A DNA stretch of 64,000 nt. Source: a virus. Location of the stretch: the IMG/VR virus record IMGVR_UViG_3300008113_000479, positions 1 to 64,000 of that record. One strand, 5' to 3'. How positions within the stretch are numbered: position 1 is the stretch's first letter; each line of letters begins with the position of its first letter. Under the pieces are notes generated by a model. That model searched no databases. It was given only the letters and a program-made list of their open reading frames with translations, and had not been told where the DNA came from. Below are positions 56,137-64,000 of the stretch, in pieces. A program made the translations under genes and the position numbers.

Positions 56137-58031
56137 TATGGATTGTATACTAACATGATAAGGCCTTCTTGATTAGCAGGCCAGGATTGATTAATTGTTG
56201 ATGCTCCTCCAAAAACTGAATTTGATATAGCTGCAATTGGTCTTAGCGATTGTGCATTTATTACACTGTCCGCAACATTGGTTTTACCTGTAGTTAATTC
56301 TGTGTAACCGTCACTTCCACTTATAGTAAGACCATCAAATTGATCACTTAATTGAATGTTAAGGTATCCACCTGTGCCATATTTCCAAAGTCCAATTTTT
56401 GGAGAAGATCCATTGATAAATGTGGATGACGGTGCCCCTCCAGTTGAAATAAGAAGCCCGTTGTGTGAGTCTAGTGGTGATATATGTGCTATTGCTTGTG
56501 AGTCAGAGTCATAAAAAGAAATAGCATTTGTTGAAGAATCTAACACTGTTCTTCTTCCGCTGGCAGAAGATGAAGATGTTACCGTAGATCCGAATATACT
56601 AGATCCAACAATATCTCCTGATAGGGTTAAAGCCCCATTAGATGTTGTTAAAGTAAATTTACCACTAGGAGATCCCGATCCGTTATAGTGTGCAATTTGA
56701 GAAGGAGTAAATCTTATATGACTTGAATCTGGACTTCCTAAATACATAGCGGAGTCATTACTATTTATCTGAAATGTGCCAGTAGTATTCTGTAAATAGC
56801 TTCCTGATATTTGCCATCCACCAATTGTTCCAGATTGTGCTTTCAATGTACCGTTTCTAGATACACTAAATGGGGCTAATCCAAATGTTTCATTTCCTAA
56901 ATATATTCCGCTTGAATCTGATTTAAATATTGAAGTCCCTGATCCTGCTGAAAGATCTCCAGTAAATATTCCTCCTCCATTAACTGTTAAGCTTGGGGTT
57001 GGGCTTGAAATAAATTTTAATAACTCTTGTCCGCCAGTTCCATATATTACAAATGGTGTTGTAGATCCTGATAATTCTACTCTTGCTCCGCCACTAATTC
57101 CAGCAAGTATTTGTGCATCTGCTGAAAGGAATCCTGTTTTAATTTCGCTTGCTGCTACCTTATCAACTGTAATATTTGTTGGGCTAGAAGAAACTGCTGT
57201 TGATGTTTCAACTGGTGGTACTGCAGCATTTACAGTTTTAATCTTAACGTAATATGGCACACCATATTCTAATTTTGTCCCAAGCGATTTATCAATTACA
57301 GTTCCAACTCCAATTGATACTTGATTAGTTCCGTTTGCAAAGTTTAATGAATGAACCCAATTATTATCACTTGTAACAAACTCAGCCGAGGTTCCTACAT
57401 AAACCTTAGCGCTTGCAAAAGCCCCTTCAGAAAAATTGCTGGCAACGCCATCGACTAATTTTTTACCATTCCAAGAAACAATAATTGATGCTAGCCCTGC
57501 AGTTAATGTTGGAACATCTGGGTTTTCTGGACTAATTATTGTCTGTCCAGCATCAGCCACAGTTACTGTTCTTGAAGTGCTTACAGGAGACGTACTTCCA
57601 TAATTAGTTACTGCATACAAGGCAACTATGTATTGTCCTGCTGGTGCGGCAATTGTTTGTGTTCCTGAAGTTTTAAAGCTACCAGCTGGTTTTAATCCAT
57701 TAAATGGAGAACCATCTATATATATATCAACTCTATCTATGTTTGTTATTGGTTTCCCAGAACTATCATTTCCATTCCAAGTAACTTTAATAAACCCTTT
57801 ATCTCCAACAACATCAGAAACTCCAAGATTTGGTCTGCCTGGCACAATTTCTCCAGTTGTTGTTATTATTTTAGTAGCACCCCATAGCCCATATGTGCCA
57901 TCTTTATATTTCCATCTAAATTGAATTGGATATGTTGTATTTAAATTTAGATCTGCGACTGTTACTATAAAATAGTTGCCGTCTTCAACAGCAACCGATG
58001 TGTCTTTTAGCAGATCTTGATATGCTGACAT
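56136..58031 (-). CDS. large minor tail protein, 631 aa
   Basis: Fn3-type domains (PNLGVSDVVGDKGFIKVTWN; PDVPTLTAGLASIIVSWNGK) precede a region with KTGFLSADAQILAGISGGAR and a repeated beta pattern (TIGGWQISGSYLQNTTGTFQ) as in receptor-binding or central-fibre proteins. The C-terminal 120 residues may be the tip domain. Confidence 0.8.
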   Translation of the reverse strand: MSAYQDLLKDTSVAVEDGNYFIVTVADLNLNTTYPIQFRWKYKDGTYGLWGATKIITTTGEIVPGRPNLGVSDVVGDKGFIKVTWNGNDSSGKPITNIDRVDIYIDGSPFNGLKPAGSFKTSGTQTIAAPAGQYIVALYAVTNYGSTSPVSTSRTVTVADAGQTIISPENPDVPTLTAGLASIIVSWNGKKLVDGVASNFSEGAFASAKVYVGTSAEFVTSDNNWVHSLNFANGTNQVSIGVGTVIDKSLGTKLEYGVPYYVKIKTVNAAVPPVETSTAVSSSPTNITVDKVAASEIKTGFLSADAQILAGISGGARVELSGSTTPFVIYGTGGQELLKFISSPTPSLTVNGGGIFTGDLSAGSGTSIFKSDSSGIYLGNETFGLAPFSVSRNGTLKAQSGTIGGWQISGSYLQNTTGTFQINSNDSAMYLGSPDSSHIRFTPSQIAHYNGSGSPSGKFTLTTSNGALTLSGDIVGSSIFGSTVTSSSSASGRRTVLDSSTNAISFYDSDSQAIAHISPLDSHNGLLISTGGAPSSTFINGSSPKIGLWKYGTGGYLNIQLSDQFDGLTISGSDGYTELTTGKTNVADSVINAQSLRPIAAISNSVFGGASTINQSWPANQEGLIMLVYNP

Positions 58032-58032
58032 T

Positions 58033-59160
58033 TTAGTTCCAGTCTAGGTCTAATTTATATTCTATATCCAAAGACCTACCAGCAATTTTTTTAATGCCAT
58101 AAAAAGATCCAGCACCAGATACTGTTCCAGTATTATTTTTTGAAAGTGTTACTGTATTATTTGAAATATCAGTTATTAGAGAACCAGACGCTATTCCAGT
58201 TCCAACAACTGGTTGACCTACAAACAGATTATTTATTGATCCAACTGTTATTGTATTTTGTCCCGATGTTCCAGATATTGATGTTGTATTGTTTACAACA
58301 GATCTACTGATTAATCCAAAAAATGGATCAAATGTATCTTCATCATTAATTCTTAATCCATCAAAGCCAACATATGTAGTATTGCTTCCAGATGGTGTAA
58401 TTGTTATTCCAATTTTATTAATTAATTTTTTGTCTGGGGAAACAGCACTTGTTCCAGCATATACTAATGACATTAATATATCATTTGTAATTGCATGTCC
58501 TAACTCTTGAGATGGCATTATTTCATATTCAAAATATTGAGTATCTGAGCTATACAATTTAATTTTAATAGATTCCAGTTCTTGATCTAATTTATTATAT
58601 GCTAATCTTAAAGTGTCGTTTACGCTGTATCCAGATAAATCAATTGGTGTAATGTTATAAAAATATTCATTAGCATCTGGCCCGTCTGACTGCATTACTA
58701 CTAAATTGTTACCAATTCTTGGATTGTTAGTAGAATAGTCTGCTTTAAATAAATCTTCATCTGTCCAGTCTAAGTAGCTAGAAAAATCTGTTAAAAATTT
58801 ACTATCATAATTATTAATTGAAGTTCTGTCCGATGGGTAGAGTCCTATCTCATTAATATGTCCCTCTACATCTTGCGGTATTGATGTTTTAAAAATTGCA
58901 GAATATGTTGATGTACCGTCAACTGTCTGTATGTCAGATGATCCAAAAAATACTGGTACTCTATAAAACTCAAAACCTAATCTTGTGTCATTTTCTGCGG
59001 CAGTAGTGTAGTCTATTCCTATTGCTATGTCTTTTTTTAAATTAGATACGTTTCCAGCTATTGTATTTGTTAAAAATCTTTTTCCAAATTTTGTAATAAC
59101 ATTTGAAGAACGGGCAATTTCTTTTCCGTCTTGATAATATATATATGTTCCTTTAATCAT
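58033..59160 (-). CDS. minor tail protein, 375 aa
   Basis: The start MIKGTYIYYQDGKEIARSSN is typical of a small baseplate-distal protein family with VITKFGKRFLTN. The middle is a beta-sandwich, and the C-terminal 100 residues contain a Gly/Ser/Thr-rich repeat. It is two bases from the next gene. Confidence 0.78.
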   Translation of the reverse strand: MIKGTYIYYQDGKEIARSSNVITKFGKRFLTNTIAGNVSNLKKDIAIGIDYTTAAENDTRLGFEFYRVPVFFGSSDIQTVDGTSTYSAIFKTSIPQDVEGHINEIGLYPSDRTSINNYDSKFLTDFSSYLDWTDEDLFKADYSTNNPRIGNNLVVMQSDGPDANEYFYNITPIDLSGYSVNDTLRLAYNKLDQELESIKIKLYSSDTQYFEYEIMPSQELGHAITNDILMSLVYAGTSAVSPDKKLINKIGITITPSGSNTTYVGFDGLRINDEDTFDPFFGLISRSVVNNTTSISGTSGQNTITVGSINNLFVGQPVVGTGIASGSLITDISNNTVTLSKNNTGTVSGAGSFYGIKKIAGRSLDIEYKLDLDWN

Positions 59161-59167
59161 TTTTCTC

Positions 59168-59968
59168 CTAAATTGGTGTAGAGTATGAAGATGAATACTC
59201 TATTCCATTTGTTCCTGTTACTACAGTTTTTACTCTAAGCCATCTAAATGAAGATGTTGCTGCTGTATCTCCATCCCTTGAACTTACTCTATAAGTTTTC
59301 ATTACTCCGCTACTACCAATACCATTTGAAGCAGATGTGGAATAAACTTCTGACCCGCTGTTTAATGCCGTGGCGGTAGACGAACTTGATGAGCTTATTA
59401 TCCAATCATATCTTACACTTGAATATGACCCAAGTCCAGAAACGTTATTCCATCCCCAAAAAATTTCTGTGCTGTCTCTCTTAAAATAAACAGCAGGAAC
59501 TCCAGGAGTTGGAGTAATAAATTGTACGGATGTAGATGTTTTGCTTGCAACCTGAACAATTGTGGTGGGATTAAATATTCTAGCGTCTACTCCGTCTACA
59601 TTAATTTTATTTTGACTTGAATTTCTAATTTTTAATATAGCCCTTACTTTTTGTACCTTTGTTGCAATGTCATAGTATGGCTCATAAGTTATACTTTCTA
59701 TATCCGATAACTCTGGAATATCTAATAGATCTTCTAGACTTGGCAGATTAGTATTAACTTCCCCATCTTCATTTACATATAATCCGCTACCAGATCCCGC
59801 CGAATATAGACTGGCAGATAAATATTTAGAATAATCTATTGAGCCACCTTTTAATATTAAATATGTTCCTGGGAAAGAAACTATGGTTTCTGGACTTCCC
59901 TCAGTTAAAACAAAAACTTGTCCTCTATTAAGGTCGCTTAAACTTAATCTTTTATTTGGATTATTCAT
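59168..59968 (-). CDS. minor tail protein, 266 aa
   Basis: An N-terminal helical segment with RLSLSDLNRGQVFVLTEGSP, then an Fn3-like C-terminal domain (TPGVPAVYFKRDSTEIFWGW...). Position in the tail operon supports the call. Confidence 0.75.
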   Translation of the reverse strand: MNNPNKRLSLSDLNRGQVFVLTEGSPETIVSFPGTYLILKGGSIDYSKYLSASLYSAGSGSGLYVNEDGEVNTNLPSLEDLLDIPELSDIESITYEPYYDIATKVQKVRAILKIRNSSQNKINVDGVDARIFNPTTIVQVASKTSTSVQFITPTPGVPAVYFKRDSTEIFWGWNNVSGLGSYSSVRYDWIISSSSSSTATALNSGSEVYSTSASNGIGSSGVMKTYRVSSRDGDTAATSSFRWLRVKTVVTGTNGIEYSSSYSTPI

Positions 59969-59993
59969 ATATTTTTATTATACCATTTTAAAA

Positions 59994-61670
59994 CTATAAA
60001 GTTCTACAGGTAATTGATGTCTCCAATCCTTCAGAAAATGATTGTTTTACTTCAGTTACAATAAAGTTTTCTGTCCCTGCAAGACCTTGATATGTATGCT
60101 TTATTGAAATAATATCTCCTACAGAAATAAGAGGATTTCCAAAAATTGTCATATTTACAATTTTACCTTTATTTACTATATTAGATTTAATCCAAGTAGC
60201 AAGAGATTTGACATCCGACTCATTCTGTAGCCAACTAGAAATAAATATTGCTGGCTCTTTATTTACGTAGTCATTTAATTCATCAGTAGAATACTCTAGG
60301 TCTCCTGAATTTCCTAAGCTATTTCCTAATAATAAAAATGATGCTTCTGCTCCATTTGATAATGGAATTGTTTGAGATGTATTATTCATGACAAAAACTT
60401 GTGATCCAAAATTAGAAATTTTTTCCCCAAGTATTTTTGCAAAAGGATTTATACCAGTGCTCCACATTACTGGGTATGCTGGCCTTTTATTAAACGTTAC
60501 ATCTTTTTTAATAATTTCTCTTACTACTGTTCCAAATTCATCTATTGCTATTTCTTTTTTATTATTCATAGATATTTCATCTGCTTGATAATTTGCCATA
60601 TAGATTAAATCTCCATATGATGCATTTATTAAATCATTATTAAATTGACCTTGATACATATTTAACTCTGAAAGTCTGTCGTTGTATTGATTTTCTGTTA
60701 TTGAATATCCATATCCATAATCAAAAGCTACTTCTCCTCTAGTACACGCTAAACCTATTTTTTTGGTGGGAGGCAAAATTGTTGATTTAATTTGAACTTT
60801 ATTATTAATTTTATAAGTAGTATCTACTGCTGTTATTCCGTAACCATTTATAAAGGCATTAATAATAACTGTTTGATTATCTATTTTAACCTTAACATCA
60901 ATATTGTATGTTCTTCCTCCAAATATTCCTTCTATATTAGACTCAGTTCTTGTTCCAACTTCTTTAAGTGGTATCTTATTGCTGCCTACCCATTTTTCAA
61001 TTCTTACTGATTTTTTATCTAATATTGCTGATGCTGAGGCAGTTGATTCCATTACAATATAGTACCCACTTGTTCCTGTCTCATTTAAAAAGAATCCTAT
61101 ACCGCCAGCATGCAATGTATTTTCTAAAGTATCTTTCATTATTAAACTTGTTCCAAAAGAAAAGTATCCAGTGTTATATGAATTTCCATTTGTTTGCGAT
61201 ACAGTTTTAGTAGTTGGTATTGTTATAGAATCAAAATTTCTATAAAAAACTGCAGACTGTTTATTCTTATATTGTGCAGCAGTTACTGCTAACTGCAGAT
61301 ATGATTTACTAACTTTAAAATCTTGTCTTGTTGAAGAAACTGTTTGCCCACCATAACTAGATATAGTGCTAAACTTTTTTGTCCAACGAGGTCTCATTGG
61401 GGCAAATACTCCATTTAAAGTTGGTATTACAACAGCCTCATACGAAGTTCCACTTTTTAAACCACTTACTGTAATTGATGTAGTTAGTGTTGGTGGATTT
61501 GGACTAACATTAAAATCTTGAATGATAACTTGCCCGCTATCTAATATTTCATTTATTACAACATTATAATTAGTAGGAGCATCATATCCATCATATGTGT
61601 CTACAACTATTATTGCTCCATTTTCACTAGGATTTACAACTAAATCTTTAATGATTGTAAATGTACTCAT
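59994..61670 (-). CDS. minor tail/baseplate protein, 558 aa
   Basis: I start at the ATG at 61670 (MSTFTIIKDLVVN), four-base ATGA overlap with the upstream gene. Fn3-type start, lectin-like middle (YFSFGTSLIMKDTLENTLHA...), and a C-terminal part (SVGDIISIKHTYQGLAGTEN) as in tail tip proteins. Confidence 0.8.
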   Translation of the reverse strand: MSTFTIIKDLVVNPSENGAIIVVDTYDGYDAPTNYNVVINEILDSGQVIIQDFNVSPNPPTLTTSITVSGLKSGTSYEAVVIPTLNGVFAPMRPRWTKKFSTISSYGGQTVSSTRQDFKVSKSYLQLAVTAAQYKNKQSAVFYRNFDSITIPTTKTVSQTNGNSYNTGYFSFGTSLIMKDTLENTLHAGGIGFFLNETGTSGYYIVMESTASASAILDKKSVRIEKWVGSNKIPLKEVGTRTESNIEGIFGGRTYNIDVKVKIDNQTVIINAFINGYGITAVDTTYKINNKVQIKSTILPPTKKIGLACTRGEVAFDYGYGYSITENQYNDRLSELNMYQGQFNNDLINASYGDLIYMANYQADEISMNNKKEIAIDEFGTVVREIIKKDVTFNKRPAYPVMWSTGINPFAKILGEKISNFGSQVFVMNNTSQTIPLSNGAEASFLLLGNSLGNSGDLEYSTDELNDYVNKEPAIFISSWLQNESDVKSLATWIKSNIVNKGKIVNMTIFGNPLISVGDIISIKHTYQGLAGTENFIVTEVKQSFSEGLETSITCRTL

Positions 61671-63709
61671 CCTATTAAAACTCCCGTCCAAGCATACTGT
61701 GAGGACGGTGCACCGCTATAATTATGAGCAGCAGCGGTAGTTCCTAAAGCACCTCTTGTTTTAATTCTGTATCTACCATTTGGCTTTATATTTATTTGAA
61801 GAGTTGTACCAGTTGGCGGTTTAGACAAGGCAGTATATTTGCTCAAATCTGCAGAAGACTCTATCCATATATTTATTGGATTAGTACCATTATTCAAAAC
61901 AGTTCCGTTAATTGCATCTGTAACAGTATTGTTTGTTGTTTCTGCTGGTATGTATTGATACCCCATTGCATCGTATTCAATAATTTCTGAATCCACCAAA
62001 AAATACCCTTCAAAATTAAATCCAGATATTAATTTGTTATATACACTAGGTCCAGATAAATCAATTGCAATATTATTATTTCCAGAAACTCCTAATGATT
62101 CTGTAAGTCCGCCAGCCACTATAAATGATTGAGAAGACTGCCACAATGGATCTGAGGACTGTAGGTATTCGCTGGTTGTTGGTGTACTCCACCTTACTTT
62201 TACTTGATTGGCAGACGGCATTTCTTTTTTAGAAAATTCAATAATATTTGGTAAAGCGCTTCCCTCTACTTCTTGATAAAAGTTCCAATCTTTTGTTGTT
62301 CGTGAATACATATAATTTCTACTATAAAATTGAAGTATATCATTTTCATCAATAATTGCATTCATTTGAATATCTCTACATAATTCTTGTAGGTATTCCC
62401 AAACAGTTTTAGAACCATCTGTCCAAAAATAATTAATTAATGGAACAGAAGAATCCGAGTTAGATGATAAATTAAATTTATAATTAGTGTATCCTACTGA
62501 ATCTAGCAATCTTCTAATAATTGCAGTTACTGGATATGCTTCACATAGTATATCTGGGCACACCACTTCCATTAAATATTTTGCTGAATCGAGGGCGCTG
62601 AGTGATACTTCTCCGTAACTAGAAATGTTCCATTCATTTATATAAAAATATCCCTGATTAACTTTATCATATTTACTTGATCCTTCTGATATTAAACCAT
62701 CCTGATGATATATTTTAAAAAATGGAATTACTTTTGCATTTTTTGTCATATAGGTTAATGAAGAGTTTAAAGCAATATTTCTATTGTATGAAACATATTG
62801 AAGTGTGCTTTGGTTATATTTAACTAAATTTAAATTAATACTATTTGCTGTTATTTTACCTATTGGCAACAACTCTTCTGAGCTAGATGACGATTCTTTA
62901 CTTATATCAAATGAAACTACGTCTGAGGAAATATCTTTTATCCATCTTGCAGAAATTTCAGTTACACCAATTATTCTATTTGTACCAGCACTTGGAGTAG
63001 TAACCGTTATTGATTTAATTGATATTGGATCTGAAAATGATTGTGGTTCTGAGGGTGCTGACGTAGACCATGATGTTCCATTGTAATATAATTCAATAAG
63101 TCCACTTAATGGTGTTGCTAAGGCATTTGCAATAGTTTCTTCTGTATTATTTGATTTTGTAATTTTAACTGTATAGGTTCCTGGAAGACTGTGTGTGCTT
63201 TCAAATTTTAAAACTATTTTATTAGTTAATGCATATTGAGTTAAATTTGTTAAATAGTTAACAGTAATATTTACTCCAGTGTCTTTAGGTGTTACCCAGT
63301 ATTTATAATATGTGTTTGCCCCTGGATAATATATTCTTGGTTGTGTCTCTGGATATAAAACTGATCTATAGTTAGAAAAAGTATTTTTTTGTGTTTCGGT
63401 TGGTCCACCATTTGCAACTGGTTTTTCTAAAATAAAATATTTAATTCCAGAGGCTAATGGTCTAAATGGCTTAATAATTGAATCTACTGGAAATAGTTTT
63501 TTATATGGATTTGGTCTGCCATTTGGCCAAGTTGGCTGCCCAATTATATCTACAATTTGTGATGTATACGATGTATCCGTTATATTAGTAGATGCCGATA
63601 CTCCGTCTAGCATTGTGTTCATGTTGTACTCAATATAACAACCAGAGTTAATTTTAATATTTGTATTGTTATATAATAAAGTTTTTAAATTTGCAGGTGC
63701 TGATATCAT
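61667..63709 (-). CDS. large minor tail/baseplate protein, 680 aa
   Basis: Contains an N-terminal beta region, then a part with YLMEVVCPDILCEAYPVTAI and DGSKTVWEYLQELCRDIQMN, a hub-like fold of tail-tip proteins of siphophages of Gram-positive hosts. It probably forms the baseplate ring next to the distal tail protein. Confidence 0.8.
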   Translation of the reverse strand: MISAPANLKTLLYNNTNIKINSGCYIEYNMNTMLDGVSASTNITDTSYTSQIVDIIGQPTWPNGRPNPYKKLFPVDSIIKPFRPLASGIKYFILEKPVANGGPTETQKNTFSNYRSVLYPETQPRIYYPGANTYYKYWVTPKDTGVNITVNYLTNLTQYALTNKIVLKFESTHSLPGTYTVKITKSNNTEETIANALATPLSGLIELYYNGTSWSTSAPSEPQSFSDPISIKSITVTTPSAGTNRIIGVTEISARWIKDISSDVVSFDISKESSSSSEELLPIGKITANSINLNLVKYNQSTLQYVSYNRNIALNSSLTYMTKNAKVIPFFKIYHQDGLISEGSSKYDKVNQGYFYINEWNISSYGEVSLSALDSAKYLMEVVCPDILCEAYPVTAIIRRLLDSVGYTNYKFNLSSNSDSSVPLINYFWTDGSKTVWEYLQELCRDIQMNAIIDENDILQFYSRNYMYSRTTKDWNFYQEVEGSALPNIIEFSKKEMPSANQVKVRWSTPTTSEYLQSSDPLWQSSQSFIVAGGLTESLGVSGNNNIAIDLSGPSVYNKLISGFNFEGYFLVDSEIIEYDAMGYQYIPAETTNNTVTDAINGTVLNNGTNPINIWIESSADLSKYTALSKPPTGTTLQINIKPNGRYRIKTRGALGTTAAAHNYSGAPSSQYAWTGVLIG

Positions 63710-64000
63710 TTATACCTCTACCAGGGTTAACGATACACTCCAAAATGGCTGAAGTCCTCTTTTTAATACAGAGAAATTGCAATCTCCAAAGACAACCGTA
63801 TACTCTTCATATCCAGAAGATTCTTGACTTGAACCATTTTTTGCTAAATTAACTCTTATATTAAAAGAAGATTGTCCTTCTGCACTATTATAAAATGATC
63901 TTAAGTCTTCTGCTCCCCATGCTCCATCTACAGTTAATGTTCTATATGAGGGAAGCATGTCCCAAGATAAAGAAAATGTTTTTTTATCTGCAATAAAATA
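63710..64000 (-). CDS. distal tail-type protein, C-terminal part (partial)
   Basis: The frame is open through the right edge: the visible 96 residues begin YFIADKKTFSLSWDMLPSYR. The FIADKKTFSLSWDML segment and DGAWGAEDLRSFY are typical of small distal tail proteins. The start lies outside the window. Confidence 0.72.
   Translation of the reverse strand, partial: YFIADKKTFSLSWDMLPSYRTLTVDGAWGAEDLRSFYNSAEGQSSFNIRVNLAKNGSSQESSGYEEYTVVFGDCNFSVLKRGLQPFWSVSLTLVEV

Noticed and set aside
1-64000. Temperate phage
   Set aside because: No integrase, attachment site or clear repressor was found in the window; the rest of the genome could still hold them, so this is only not supported here.

Overview
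The window is a 64 kb piece of a tailed double-stranded DNA phage genome. It carries both terminase subunits, a run of large minor tail proteins, an endolysin with holin-like neighbours, and a replication set (polymerase III alpha, DnaB helicase, primase, single-strand binding protein, RecA). The host is inferred to be an actinobacterium. The phage encodes a WhiB-family protein, a family confined to Actinobacteria and their phages. It also has a DUF7455-like zinc protein, many small proteins of a kind usual in actinophages, several predicted leaderless transcripts, and secreted proteins with host-like architecture. The DNA is AT-rich, which fits freshwater or marine actinobacteria of the acI type better than Streptomyces or Mycobacterium; that last step is inference. 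No integrase, transposase or CRISPR array was seen. Capsid and portal genes are not in the window, and both ends cut through genes.

Layout. Bases 1-6900 read rightward: about 20 small, mostly uncharacterised genes, a tRNA-Asp, six copies of one promoter/leader cassette, four or more copies of a bipartite intergenic repeat, and a candidate small RNA. A 511-base AT-rich convergent gap (6889-7399) follows. From 7400 to the right end everything reads leftward. 7.4-10 kb holds small genes and an HNH nuclease. 10-17.6 kb holds catalase-peroxidase KatG and seven Fe(II)/2-oxoglutarate oxygenase-type proteins. 17.6-23.7 kb holds a surface protein, thioredoxin, a secreted subtilase, a proteasome-like protein and WhiB. 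23.7-28.4 kb holds lysis genes and a large secreted surface protein. 28.5-33 kb holds a zinc ribbon, a staphylococcal-type nuclease, a small heat-shock protein, and an SGNH / carbamoyltransferase / SGNH trio. 33.3 kb has tRNA-Met, then another oxygenase and the terminase. 36.6-38.2 kb has a sugar nucleotidyltransferase and a glycosyltransferase. 38.2-50.9 kb holds recombination and replication genes. 51-64 kb holds small structural proteins, two more oxygenases and the tail module.

Most notable points. (1) Ten Fe(II)/2OG oxygenase-type genes plus a complete KatG in one phage segment point to an unusual oxidative-chemistry programme. (2) The DNA polymerase gene lacks exactly the stretch that should hold the catalytic GS loop and two of three catalytic aspartates, with a frame change at the junction. 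(3) A candidate terminator-ended small RNA carries a segment complementary to the ribosome-binding leader shared by the early genes. (4) Early promoters have a conserved TGTCRGT element at a fixed 11-base distance from the -10 box. (5) Seven leftward genes have a -10 box placed for leaderless transcription, several with different palindromes lying over the promoter. (6) A tail-fibre gene is split by a 5-base tandem repeat whose contraction would restore one 719-residue frame.
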